DNA of 33,750 bases from Cyclobacteriaceae bacterium (GCA_026989505.1 JALSJF010000013.1:1-33750), one strand, 5' to 3'. Numbered from the stretch's first letter, positions 7,456 to 15,974 are shown. A program made the numbers and translations. The notes: generated by a model not told the origin, from the letters alone.

Positions 7456-8903
7456 ACTCAAAACAACGAATAACAACAGGTCTCCTTTCACTCTTTTTTA
7501 TCGGTCTCTCTTTTACTTCCCCTGCCCAAACAGAGGACAAAGTATGGTCCATTCAGGAATGTATTGCCTATGCCCTCGAAAACAATTTGACGGTAAAAAA
7601 CCGGCAACTTAATGTTGAGCTTAACCAGGTGAACAGCCTGCAAGCAAAAATGAATCTGTTGCCCACACTAAATGCCGGCAGTAATTACGGCTATAACTGG
7701 GGCCGGTCGGTAAACCCGGAAACCAATGTGGTTATCCGTCAGGAGCAACAAACCGGTTTTGGCAATGTATCGCTTAACTGGACCCTGTTCAGCGGTATGC
7801 GCAATATCAACGGCATCAGACAGGCCAATGCCAGCCTGGTGGCCCGCCAGTACGACCTTGAGAAGTCGAAAAACGATATCATCCTGCAAATTATTACCTT
7901 TTATACCAATGTGATCTTCAACAAAGAGTTATTGGAGAACGCCAAACTACAGTTGGAATCAACCACCAGCCAGGCCGAAAGGACCCGCAGGCAGGTAGCG
8001 GCCGGCTCTTTACCCCGCTCGTCTTTTCTCGACCTGCAATCGCAGGTAGCCTCGAGTGAACTCAATGTGATTAATGCTGAAAATGCAGTTAACTTATCCA
8101 TTTTACAGCTAAAACAAGCCATGCTGATCCCGGCCCATGAGCCTTTGGCAATTGAAATCCCCGAAATAGAGGTGAGTGAGGCCGATATTGCCGGGCTTAA
8201 CCCCAACCGTGTCTATCAATCAGCCCTGGCCACATTACCGGAAGTAAAAAGTGCCGACATGGATGTTGAAAGTGCTATCAGGGCCATTCAGGTGGCCAAA
8301 GCCGGCTACTATCCCCGCATTACCCTGAGTGCCGGGATAAACACCACATACTCCTCTTTTGCTGCCAAAAGGGGCAAGCGCGAAAGCACCGGTAATGTTA
8401 TACCTACGCCCATTGGTTATGTACAAGCCAGTGGTGAAACGGTGGTTAGCCCGGTGCCCGAAATAATTACCATACCCTATTCTACCGGGGAGCAATTGAG
8501 CGATAACTTCGGCCAGTCGGTAAGCCTGGGCATCAGCATCCCTATTTTTAATAATTTACAGGTAAACACGGCCGTGCAACGGGCAAAAATAAGCCGCGAA
8601 CAGGCCCAGGTATTTGCCGAGCAAACCCGGCTGGATTTACGGCAAACCATAGAACGGGCCTATAATGATGTATATAGCTCGGCCAAGGCCTACCAAAGCT
8701 CACGGAAGCGGGTGGAGGCCCAGGAAGAATCCTTTCGTGCTATGAAGCAACGCTATGAGAACGGGGCCGCCAATGCCACCGACTACGAGCTGGCCGAAAA
8801 CAACCTTTTCCAGGCGAGGTCGGATCTGCTCAGGGCAAAATACGATTACATCTTCAAACTTAAAATCCTTGATTTTTATCAGGGTAAACCCATTGAATTT
8901 TAA
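7452..8903 (+). CDS. TolC-family outer membrane efflux protein
   Basis: The 483 residues begin with a signal peptide (about 1-25, ending SPAQ). Two OEP repeats follow, with the typical opening WSIQECIAYALENNLTVKNR and long amphipathic helices. The second repeat carries SLGISIPIFNNLQVNTAVQR and the tail AKYDYIFKLKILDFYQGKPI, common in Bacteroidota TolC homologues. Such proteins form trimeric outer-membrane channels for efflux or type I secretion. It is followed after 24 bases by a periplasmic adaptor, its natural partner, but no inner-membrane pump gene follows. It overlaps sdaAB by four bases. Confidence 0.93.
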   Translation: MNSKQRITTGLLSLFFIGLSFTSPAQTEDKVWSIQECIAYALENNLTVKNRQLNVELNQVNSLQAKMNLLPTLNAGSNYGYNWGRSVNPETNVVIRQEQQTGFGNVSLNWTLFSGMRNINGIRQANASLVARQYDLEKSKNDIILQIITFYTNVIFNKELLENAKLQLESTTSQAERTRRQVAAGSLPRSSFLDLQSQVASSELNVINAENAVNLSILQLKQAMLIPAHEPLAIEIPEIEVSEADIAGLNPNRVYQSALATLPEVKSADMDVESAIRAIQVAKAGYYPRITLSAGINTTYSSFAAKRGKRESTGNVIPTPIGYVQASGETVVSPVPEIITIPYSTGEQLSDNFGQSVSLGISIPIFNNLQVNTAVQRAKISREQAQVFAEQTRLDLRQTIERAYNDVYSSAKAYQSSRKRVEAQEESFRAMKQRYENGAANATDYELAENNLFQARSDLLRAKYDYIFKLKILDFYQGKPIEF

Positions 8904-8927
8904 TACAACTCAAAATAAATAACACCT

Positions 8928-10307
8928 ATGGCCAGGACCAGAAAGAAAAAATCGAATAAAGTAATATGGATACTCCTCGGGGTATTTGTGCTGCTCATCG
9001 GCATTGCCGTGGTAGTACAAAAGAATAAGAAGAAGGAAATAGAAGTAGAAACCACCACCCCCAAACGGTTGACCATTGTGGAGAAAATAAGCGCTTCGGG
9101 CATGGTGCAGCCCGTTACCGAGGTGAAACTCAGTCCGGATGTGGCCGGGGAAATTATAGCCCTCGAAGTTGAGGAGGGCGACTCCGTGGTGCAGGGCCAG
9201 TTGCTGGTGAAAATACGCCCCGATAACTATATCTCGGCCGTGCAGCGGGCCGAGGCCAGCTTAAATACCCAGAAAGCCAACCTGATGTCGGCCAGGGCCA
9301 GCCTGGCCCGGGCCGAGGCCACCTACGAACGCGCCAAACTTGAACGCGACCGCAGCGAACGCCTGTTTAAGGAGAATGTGATTTCTTCTTCGGAATGGGA
9401 GCTGGCCCAACAAACCTTTAAAGTGGCCGACAACGACCTGAAATCGGCCAGGGCCTCGGTAGAAGCCGCCCGGTTTGTGGTAAAAAGTAGCCAGGCAGCC
9501 CTGGATGACGCCAAAGAAAACCTGCGTAAGACCACCATGTACGCCCCCATCAGCGGCACGGTTTCAAAATTAAGTGTGGAGAAAGGCGAAAGGGTAGTGG
9601 GCACCTCGCAGTTTGCCGGTACCGAAATGCTGCGGATTGCCGACCTGAATGTGATGGAAGTGCGGGTGGATGTGAATGAAAATGATATTATCAGAATTGA
9701 TATTGGCGATACAGCCATCATTGATGTGGACGCCTATACTTATCAGGAGAAGAAATTTAAAGGGGTGGTAACCCAGATTGCCAACACGGCCAAAGATAAA
9801 GCCTCGGCCGATGCCGTTACCGAATTTGAAGTGCGCATCCGCATTTTGCCCAGCGCCTTTGCCGAATTGCGACAAGAAGGCTATCGGCACCCGTTTAAAC
9901 CGGGAATGACCGCCAGCGTGGAAATTATTACCGAAACCAAAGAGAATGTGCTTTCGGTACCGCTGGCAGCCGTTACCATACGTAATGCCGCTGACCTTGA
10001 GAAGGATAAAGAAGAGGGGGATGAAAAACCAAAGGGACGCCCGGCCCGGAATAAAAAAGACAGCAAGGCGGATGATGAGCGGGTTGAGGTTATCTTCCTG
10101 AATGAAGGTGGTGTAGCCCGGATTTTTAAAGTGGAGACCGGCCTCAGTGATTTTGAAAATATTGAGATTACCAACGACCTGCCCGATTCGGCCCAGGTAA
10201 TCACCGGCCCTTTCCTGGTGGTTTCCAAGCGTTTAAAGGATGGCGACCTGGTGGTGTCGTCTTCTGAGAACCGAAAGAAAAAAGATAAGGGAAAGGAAGA
10301 TAATTAA
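8928..10307 (+). CDS. Periplasmic adaptor (HlyD/MacA-like membrane fusion protein)
   Basis: The 459-residue protein has one N-terminal membrane helix (about 13-30, VIWILLGVFVLLIGIAVVV). A biotinyl-lipoyl half-motif (VKLSPDVAGEIIALEVEEGD), a long coiled-coil hairpin (about 95-200) and the second lipoyl half (YAPISGTVSKLSVEKGERVV) follow. Beta-barrel and membrane-proximal domains come next. This order is that of MacA-type adaptors bridging a MacB-like ABC transporter and TolC. Inserted near residues 355-385 and at the C-terminus are very charged segments (GDEKPKGRPARNKKDSKADD and NRKKKDKGKEDN). The MacB-type pump expected next is absent; the operon ends here. Confidence 0.93.
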   Translation: MARTRKKKSNKVIWILLGVFVLLIGIAVVVQKNKKKEIEVETTTPKRLTIVEKISASGMVQPVTEVKLSPDVAGEIIALEVEEGDSVVQGQLLVKIRPDNYISAVQRAEASLNTQKANLMSARASLARAEATYERAKLERDRSERLFKENVISSSEWELAQQTFKVADNDLKSARASVEAARFVVKSSQAALDDAKENLRKTTMYAPISGTVSKLSVEKGERVVGTSQFAGTEMLRIADLNVMEVRVDVNENDIIRIDIGDTAIIDVDAYTYQEKKFKGVVTQIANTAKDKASADAVTEFEVRIRILPSAFAELRQEGYRHPFKPGMTASVEIITETKENVLSVPLAAVTIRNAADLEKDKEEGDEKPKGRPARNKKDSKADDERVEVIFLNEGGVARIFKVETGLSDFENIEITNDLPDSAQVITGPFLVVSKRLKDGDLVVSSSENRKKKDKGKEDN

Positions 10308-10577
10308 GCCCGGAAGTTAGCTTGCCGGAAGGAATGGGCGGAAGCATTTTGGCCTCCTTTGGCGGTCAGGAAAAAGGGGGTCAATGTCAAATAGCAGAAG
10401 CCTGAAATGGCTTGGAGTGCTTTGGCGCCCTGGTTTCCTGGGGTGGAAGAGGCCGGCACCAGGCTACACCTGGCCGATAGGGCAACCCGGTCTATTCACG
10501 GAGGTCGTGAATGATCCGGGGTAAAGTTGTGTTGACCTGCGGCCGGATTCCGGGATAACCCCAAAGGCCTGTTGATA
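10308..10577. other. Non-coding GC-rich stretch with two hairpins
   Basis: No credible open reading frame lies in these 270 bases. Two hairpins stand close together. At 10454-10476, CCAGG/CCTGG surround a 5-base loop, extended by CGG/CCG past a 2-base bulge. At 10486-10520, ATTCACG/CGTGAAT surround loop GAGGT, with an outer CCCGG/CCGGG stem. No T-run follows either, so they are not classical terminators. They lie upstream of the promoter at 10578-10608 and are therefore not in that gene's leader as drawn. They could be the 3' region of the adaptor transcript, an independent small RNA, or degenerate sequence. Confidence 0.5.
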
Positions 10578-10608
10578 TTGTAAATCCCCCCTGAATTATG
10601 TATTTTTG
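10578..10608 (+). promoter_or_regulatory. Bacteroidota promoter of the fused E1 dehydrogenase
   Basis: TTG (10578-10580), a 20-base spacer and TATTTTTG (10601-10608) match the Bacteroidota promoter consensus exactly. It argues that a reading-frame extension starting with TTG at 10606 is not translated and supports the GTG start at 10666, leaving a leader of roughly 50 bases. Confidence 0.7.
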
Positions 10609-10665
10609 TGGCATCAAAGAGGGGAAAAAGTTTCCCGTTACCATGTCTTAACAAACCCTGATAGC

Positions 10666-13068
10666 GTGACTACTCTACCTGTTCTGGAAAAAGCCAACAC
10701 CCAAGTGAAAGAAGTACTACATGATTATTTTTTAGCGGTTTCCAGCAGGGAGGCCAGCCTTCTTGGCCGCAAGGAGGTGTTCATGGGCAAGGCTAAATTC
10801 GGCATTTTCGGAGACGGCAAGGAATTGCCGCAATTGGCCATGGCCAAGGTGTTCCGCAACGGGGATTTCCGCTCGGGGTATTACCGCGACCAGACCTTCA
10901 TGTTTGCCATTGGCGAGCTCACCATCGAGCAGTATTTTGCCCAGTTGTTTGCCCATACCAGCATTGACGATGAGCCGGTTTCGGGCGGGCGCATGATGAA
11001 CGGCCACTTTGGCACCCGCATGCTCGATGAAAACGGCCTGCCGAAACCTTTTACCGAACATAAAAACGTTAGTGCCGACATCTCCAGTACGGCCGGGCAA
11101 ATGCCCCGGCTGGTGGGCCTGGCTTATGCTTCCAAACTATTCCGGCAGAATAAGGATTTACATAAATTTAAGGAGCTCTCCCTTAAGGGCAATGAGATAG
11201 CTTTTGGCACCATTGGCAACGCCTCCACCTCCGAAGGAATGTTCCTGGAGGCTTTTAACGCAGCCGGTGTGCTCCAGGTGCCTATGGTGGTTTCGGTATG
11301 GGATGATGAATACGGCATTTCGGTACCGGCCGAATACCACACCACCAAGCAAAGTATTTCCAAAGCCCTGGCCGGCTTTCAGCGTACGGCCAAAGAAGCG
11401 GGCTATGAGATTATCCGGGTTAAGGGCTGGGATTACCCGGCCCTGGTGGCAGCTTACCGCGATGCTGAGAAAATTGCCCGTAAAGAACATGTGCCGGTGT
11501 TAATCCATGTGGTAGAGCTTACCCAGCCGCAAGGCCATTCTACCTCCGGCTCGCACGAGCGCTACAAATCACCGGAACGGCTGGCCTGGGAGAAAGCGCA
11601 TGACTGCAACCTGAAATTCAGGGAATACCTCCTGGCTGAGGGCCTGGCCACCGAAGAAGAGCTCGCAGAACTTGAGCAAGAGGCCCGCACTTTTGCCCGC
11701 CAGGGCAAAAACAATGCCTGGAAAGCCTTTGACAGCGAAATGAAAAAGGCGCAGCAGGAGGCTATCCGTCACTTAGATGCCCTGCTACAGGTAGAGCAAA
11801 GCAAACTATTGCAAGCCCTGCGTGACGACCTGGAGAAGACCATCCACCCCTTGAAACTGGATGCCGTAAAAGCGGTAAAGAAAGCCCTCCGCTACCACCG
11901 CCACCAGCCTTCGCAGGCCCGTGAGCAGGCGCGGCAGTGGCTCAAGGGCTTCCTTGACCAGGCCAAACTTGATTATGACTCCCACCTGTACAGTGAGTCG
12001 CAGTATGCGGCCATTAAGGTGGGTAAGGTAGAACCGGTTTATTCTACCGCGTCCCCGGTAGTGGACGCCCGGGAGGTGGTGCAGGCTTGTTTTGACCAGG
12101 CCCTGGCCCGTGACCCCAAAGTGCTGGCTTTTGGTGAGGACGTAGGCAAAATAGGCGATGTAAACCAGGGGTTTGCCGGGTTGCAGGAAAAATACGGTGA
12201 ACTGCGGGTGAGCGATACCGGCATCCGGGAAACCACCATTGTTGGCCAGGGGATTGGCCTGGCCATGCGTGGCCTGCGGCCGATTGCCGAGATCCAGTAC
12301 CTTGATTATTTAGTATATGCTTTCGCCACCCTTACCGATGACCTGGCCACGTTGCACTACCGCACCATTGGCGGCCAGACCGCCCCGCTGATAGTCCGTA
12401 CCCGCGGCCACCGGCTGGAAGGTGTCTGGCATTCCGGTTCGCCTATGGGCATGTTAATCCACTCCCTCAGGGGCATGTATATCCTGGTGCCCCGCGATAT
12501 GACCAAAGCCGCAGCCTTTTATAATACCATGCTGCAATCGGATGACTCGGCCCTGATGATTGAGTGCCTTAACGGCTATCGCCTGAAAGAAAAGTTACCC
12601 GATAATATCGGGGAGATTACCGAACCCCTGGGCGTACCCGAAGTCATCCGCGAAGGGGAAGATGTAACCATTGTTACCTATGGCTCAATGTGCCGCATTG
12701 TGCTGGACGCTGCCGAACAACTGGCCGAAGCAGGTATCTCCTGCGAGGTGGTGGACGTGCAGACCCTGTTGCCGTTTGACCGCCACCATAAGATCGTGGA
12801 ATCGTTGAAAAAGACCAACCGCATTGTTTTTGCCGATGAGGACGTGCCCGGTGGGGCTACTTCCTTTATGCTGCAAAAGGTTATTGAAGGGCAGGAGGGC
12901 TACCGTTACCTCGACTCACAACCGCTGACCATTACCGCCAAAGAACACCGGCCGGCCTATGGCTCTGATGGTGACTACTTCTCCAAACCCAATGCCGAGG
13001 ATGTATTTGATAAAATATATGGCTTAATGCAGGAAGTGGAGCCGGCCAGGTTTCCGGATATATACTAA
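10666..13068 (+). CDS. Fused E1 alpha/beta 2-oxo acid dehydrogenase (branched-chain type)
   Basis: The 800-residue protein joins both E1 subunits of a thiamine-diphosphate 2-oxo acid dehydrogenase, probably acting on branched-chain 2-oxo acids. The alpha part covers about 1-420 (GYYRDQTFMFAIGE; TSEGMFLEAFNAAGVLQVPM). A helical linker follows. The beta part covers about 460-800 (GEDVGKIGDVNQGFAGLQ; IVRTRGHRLEGVWHSGSPMG; YGSMCRIVLDAAEQLAEAG; DEDVPGGATSFMLQ). Such fusions are common in Bacteroidota. The thiamine/Mg motif, normally GDG...N, reads GNAS at 184-187 (Asn185 where Asp is usual) and WDDEYG further on (Asp213-Asp214 where Asn is usual). The GTG start is chosen from the promoter position. 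E2 and E3 are not nearby. Confidence 0.9.
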   Translation: MTTLPVLEKANTQVKEVLHDYFLAVSSREASLLGRKEVFMGKAKFGIFGDGKELPQLAMAKVFRNGDFRSGYYRDQTFMFAIGELTIEQYFAQLFAHTSIDDEPVSGGRMMNGHFGTRMLDENGLPKPFTEHKNVSADISSTAGQMPRLVGLAYASKLFRQNKDLHKFKELSLKGNEIAFGTIGNASTSEGMFLEAFNAAGVLQVPMVVSVWDDEYGISVPAEYHTTKQSISKALAGFQRTAKEAGYEIIRVKGWDYPALVAAYRDAEKIARKEHVPVLIHVVELTQPQGHSTSGSHERYKSPERLAWEKAHDCNLKFREYLLAEGLATEEELAELEQEARTFARQGKNNAWKAFDSEMKKAQQEAIRHLDALLQVEQSKLLQALRDDLEKTIHPLKLDAVKAVKKALRYHRHQPSQAREQARQWLKGFLDQAKLDYDSHLYSESQYAAIKVGKVEPVYSTASPVVDAREVVQACFDQALARDPKVLAFGEDVGKIGDVNQGFAGLQEKYGELRVSDTGIRETTIVGQGIGLAMRGLRPIAEIQYLDYLVYAFATLTDDLATLHYRTIGGQTAPLIVRTRGHRLEGVWHSGSPMGMLIHSLRGMYILVPRDMTKAAAFYNTMLQSDDSALMIECLNGYRLKEKLPDNIGEITEPLGVPEVIREGEDVTIVTYGSMCRIVLDAAEQLAEAGISCEVVDVQTLLPFDRHHKIVESLKKTNRIVFADEDVPGGATSFMLQKVIEGQEGYRYLDSQPLTITAKEHRPAYGSDGDYFSKPNAEDVFDKIYGLMQEVEPARFPDIY

Positions 13069-13072
13069 TTCA

Positions 13073-13789
13073 TCACCCCCCAACGGTAATATTTTTCAGT
13101 ACAAAGTCGGGGGTGGAAATGGTATTGCTGATATTCAGCGCCCGGTCAATAATAAATACTTCTAATTTCATGGTATCCTGCCGGAAAATCAGTTCAAACC
13201 CGGCTGATTTCATTTTATATTTCAGTTTCCCTTCCAGCGGCCGGCTGCGGTTGGGGTCGTTGAGCAGGGGGAAGCGCCCGTTAAAGGTTTCACCGCAGAG
13301 TGGGTCAAAAGCCGTAAGCCAGTCGAATTCGGTATAAACACCATTTTTCTTGACAAAATATTTTACGTGGATGTTGTAATGGTACTCATTTGGCTCTACA
13401 TATAACGTATCATCGCCCGCAATGGTATAGTTTATACAAAAATAAGGGAATTCATAGGGGGGCAATAATGTGTCAAACCCGGGCAGGCTCCTGTCGGCAA
13501 GGGTAACAAAACTGCCATCACTTTTGGTAAAATACCATAAAGCGTTATAGGGCTCCCCGGTATCCGGCCCCTGGCTTTGCAGGCCCAGGTCCCCGTCCCC
13601 ATCGCGGAAGTTAATGGTTAAAATAAGCGTATCGGGGTCAAACTGGGTGGCCCCTTTTTTAAAGGCAATAGTATTGAAAGAAATACTGGGCTCTACCGGG
13701 AACTCGGGCGGGGTATAACAGGCGGCAAACACCCAGGACACTAAGGCAAAGGCCAGGCTTCCCTTAAAAAATATAACGAATCCCCTCAT
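13073..13789 (-). CDS. Predicted lipoprotein, unknown function
   Basis: From the ATG at 13789 the 238-residue product starts MRGFVIFFKGSLAFALVSWV and has a lipobox VFAAC. A further 19 codons upstream are open but would bury the signal peptide, so I reject them. The mature part contains ILTINFRDGDGDLGLQSQGP, a pattern frequent in Bacteroidota lipoproteins of unknown function. It is followed by a beta-rich domain and ends with RALNISNTISTPDFVLKNI. The stop codon lies 4 bases from the stop of the convergent dehydrogenase. It is divergent from the LuxE-like gene, with 46 bases between the starts. No enzymatic motif is visible. Confidence 0.8.
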   Translation of the reverse strand: MRGFVIFFKGSLAFALVSWVFAACYTPPEFPVEPSISFNTIAFKKGATQFDPDTLILTINFRDGDGDLGLQSQGPDTGEPYNALWYFTKSDGSFVTLADRSLPGFDTLLPPYEFPYFCINYTIAGDDTLYVEPNEYHYNIHVKYFVKKNGVYTEFDWLTAFDPLCGETFNGRFPLLNDPNRSRPLEGKLKYKMKSAGFELIFRQDTMKLEVFIIDRALNISNTISTPDFVLKNITVGG

Positions 13790-13798
13790 ATACTTTGT

Positions 13799-13806
13799 TA
13801 TCTTTG
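13799..13806 (+). promoter_or_regulatory. Probable -7 box for the LuxE-like gene
   Basis: TATCTTTG is a full match to TAnnTTTG. It lies 29 bases before the ATG at 13836 and argues against an upstream TTG start at 13809. No clear -33 TTG is seen. Confidence 0.45.
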
Positions 13807-13835
13807 CTTTGTACCCCCGTTTGCTTGATAAACGT

Positions 13836-14819
13836 ATGAAAAACATAAAAAGTTTTCAACAAACCCTCAACAAAATTAGTGAATCTGCTTTTGATAACCA
13901 TGCTATCCGTCTTTTCCAGTTTCAGGCCAGCCACAACCCGGTGTACAAAAATTACCTCCACCAATTGGGGGTTGCCCCTGCCGGGGTCCGCCACCTCCGG
14001 CAAATCCCCTTTTTGCCGATTGAATTTTTTAAATACCACCCGGTAAAAACCGGCCATTGGCAACCGCAAACCACGTTTATCAGCAGCGGCACCACGGGGC
14101 AGCAGCCCAGCCAACACGCCTTGCCCGACCTGGCTTTCTATCACCGGCATGCCCGGTACTTGTTTGAGCAACAGTTTGGCCCCCTGGCCGGCAAGGTTAT
14201 CGTAGCCTTACTACCGGCCTACCTCGAGCGCCAGGGCTCATCGCTGGTGAGTATGGTGGATTATTTTATCAGGCAAAGCCAAAACAGCAAATCGGGGTTT
14301 TATCTGCACAATCATGATGCGTTGGTTTCCCTCTTACAAAATACCGAGCCAGCGGATGAGGTGTTTCTTTTCGGGGTAACCTTTGCCCTGCTTGACCTGG
14401 CAGAGAACTACCGGCTTAACCTCGGGCATGTTACCCTTGTTGAAACCGGGGGCATGAAGGGGCGCAGGGAAGAAATTATTAAAGATGAGTTATATGCTGT
14501 CCTGCAACAACAGCTGGGGGTGGTGAAAATTTATGCCGAATATGGTATGACAGAGCTTTTGTCCCAGGCTTATGGCCAGCGGGGCAGGTTCCCGCAGTCC
14601 ACGGCCATGCGGGTGCTGATCAGGGATATAAACGACCCCTTTGCCTTGCTGCCGGCCGGCAAGACGGGCGGGATAAATATTATCGACCTGGCCAATGTGC
14701 ACTCCTGTGCTTTTATCGAGACCAAGGATTTGGGCCGGGTTAATGCCGATGGCAGCTTTGAGGTACTCGGCCGGTTTGATAATGCCGACCTGCGGGGATG
14801 TAACCTGCTGGTGAGCTGA
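13836..14819 (+). CDS. LuxE-like acyl-protein synthetase / acyl-activating enzyme
   Basis: The 327-residue protein resembles the LuxE (acyl-protein synthetase) family within the adenylate-forming enzymes. TFISSGTTGQQPSQHALPDL (about 80-99) is the phosphate-binding Ser/Thr/Gly loop. VIVALLPAYLERQGSSLVSM and GHVTLVETGGMKGRREEI follow, and YAEYGMTELLSQAYG is the adenylate-enzyme Y-G-x-T-E motif. LuxE activates fatty acids and passes them to LuxC reductase in bioluminescence. In Bacteroidota, homologues occur without luciferase and may activate a carboxylate for lipid or surface chemistry; that is inference. No LuxC-like reductase is in the window. The gene stands alone between divergent and convergent neighbours. 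Confidence 0.82.
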   Translation: MKNIKSFQQTLNKISESAFDNHAIRLFQFQASHNPVYKNYLHQLGVAPAGVRHLRQIPFLPIEFFKYHPVKTGHWQPQTTFISSGTTGQQPSQHALPDLAFYHRHARYLFEQQFGPLAGKVIVALLPAYLERQGSSLVSMVDYFIRQSQNSKSGFYLHNHDALVSLLQNTEPADEVFLFGVTFALLDLAENYRLNLGHVTLVETGGMKGRREEIIKDELYAVLQQQLGVVKIYAEYGMTELLSQAYGQRGRFPQSTAMRVLIRDINDPFALLPAGKTGGINIIDLANVHSCAFIETKDLGRVNADGSFEVLGRFDNADLRGCNLLVS

Positions 14820-14857
14820 TACAGGGTTGTTTGATGTATAGGTATGACGTGTGGAAT

Positions 14858-14885
14858 TAACCCGGAAATTCATATGAATTTTGAT
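14858..14885 (+). repeat. Dispersed palindromic repeat, copy C (degenerate)
   Basis: Begins TAACCCGG like the other two copies and contains a perfect 16-base palindrome, AAATTCATATGAATTT (14866-14881). It lies 39 bases after the LuxE-like gene. The right half differs from copies A and B, so membership of the family is likely but not certain. The rest of 14820-14992 holds nothing else I can identify. Confidence 0.45.
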
Positions 14886-14992
14886 GAACGGCAAAATAGT
14901 GTAAACAACATGTTATACCACAAAATACAGGATGAACCCAAGATTAAGCATGACCCAAATTTGAGGGTAAAATATTTTGCACTCAGCAGCGG

Positions 14993-15169
14993 TTAACGCT
15001 TTTTCAGGTAATAGTAGTTTACCAGCAGTAGCAAGGTGCTGAAACCACTCAAAATGTACAACGAAGTGCTGAACGGGATGGACTTATCAAACCATTCCAC
15101 CAGTGCGTAGGGCACTACGGCCAGAAACAGCACTAACGACAGCCCAAAGGTGATATGTTTGGCCTTCAT
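14993..15169 (-). CDS. Small two-helix membrane protein
   Basis: A 58-residue open frame starts at the ATG at 15169-15167, 4 bases after the SDR stop, and ends with TAA at 14993-14995. It has two hydrophobic segments, ITFGLSLVLFLAVVPYALV (about 6-24) and STSLYILSGFSTLLLLVNYY (34-53), separated by the polar EWFDKSIPF and ending KKR. The positive C-terminus suggests both ends face the cytoplasm. The tight spacing indicates it is the last gene of the fmt-folA-SDR operon. Function is unknown. The frame, hydrophobic pattern and position make a real gene likely despite the length. Confidence 0.65.
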   Translation of the reverse strand: MKAKHITFGLSLVLFLAVVPYALVEWFDKSIPFSTSLYILSGFSTLLLLVNYYYLKKR

Positions 15170-15173
15170 TTGC

Positions 15174-15974
15174 TTACCTTACTTTGGCTTTACGGATGAC
15201 CCGGGCAAACAACCCCGGGAAAAAACGTTTGAGGTAAACAGCCAGCACTTCTTTGCCCCCCATCAGCAGTTCATTTTTTTCCTGCTCAATGCCGCTGATG
15301 ATTTTACGGGCGCAATCTTCGGCACGCATACCCTTTTGCTGGCCTTCGTCCATCTGGTTCAGTTCTTTGCCGTCTTCGGTGAGGGCGTTTAACGACACAT
15401 TGGTTTGGACAAAACCGGGCGTTACCAGGGTAATCAAAATGTTTTGCTGATAGGTTTCGGCCCGCAGGGAATCGAAAAAGCCGTGCAGGGCGTGTTTAGA
15501 GGCCGCATACCCGCTGCGGAAGGGGCTGCCAAACTTACCCACCAGGCTGCTGATGGGTACCAGGTGGCCAAAACCATTGGCTATCATAGACGGCAACACG
15601 GCTTTGGTTAAAATGATGGCACCAAAATAGTTCACCTCCATAATTCGCCTGTCCACGGTAATTTTGGTATCCAGGGCCATGCCCCGCTGGCTGATACCCC
15701 CGGAATGAATGAGGATATCAATACGGCCGAACATGGCCAGGGCCTCGTTGGCTTTGGCTTCCAGGGTTTCGGGTTGGGCCAGGTCTAAGGGCAGGATACG
15801 GGAATTTTCCCGGGCGGCAGCCGGAAAGCTGTTTTGCACGGCTTGCAGGGCCTCATCTTGCCGCGAAGAAAGGATAAGTTGGGTGCCCTTTTGGGCCAAC
15901 TCTTTGGCCAGCGCTTTACCTATACCGGATGAGGCCCCGGTTATCCAGATTACTTTGCCGTTAACTTTTGCCAT
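15174..15974 (-). CDS. Short-chain dehydrogenase/reductase
   Basis: The 266 residues have a classical SDR fold. The nucleotide-binding motif is TGASSGIG at 12-19, the helix-4 region is VNYFGAIILT, and the catalytic residues are Ser143 (VPISSLVG), Tyr156 and Lys160 (SGYAASKHALHGFF). Length and C-terminal positive tail resemble the DHRS7/YqjQ-like membrane-associated SDRs, so NADP-linked reduction of a lipid or carbonyl compound is plausible but not proven. Its start codon shares one base with the folA stop (TGATG), and the small membrane protein follows 4 bases after its stop, so the three form one operon. Confidence 0.9.
   Translation of the reverse strand: MAKVNGKVIWITGASSGIGKALAKELAQKGTQLILSSRQDEALQAVQNSFPAAARENSRILPLDLAQPETLEAKANEALAMFGRIDILIHSGGISQRGMALDTKITVDRRIMEVNYFGAIILTKAVLPSMIANGFGHLVPISSLVGKFGSPFRSGYAASKHALHGFFDSLRAETYQQNILITLVTPGFVQTNVSLNALTEDGKELNQMDEGQQKGMRAEDCARKIISGIEQEKNELLMGGKEVLAVYLKRFFPGLFARVIRKAKVR

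Noticed and set aside
10606-10665. N-terminal extension of the E1 dehydrogenase from a TTG at 10606
   Set aside because: This TTG is inside the -7 box of a well-formed promoter, so it would not be in the transcript; GTG at 10666 is preferred.
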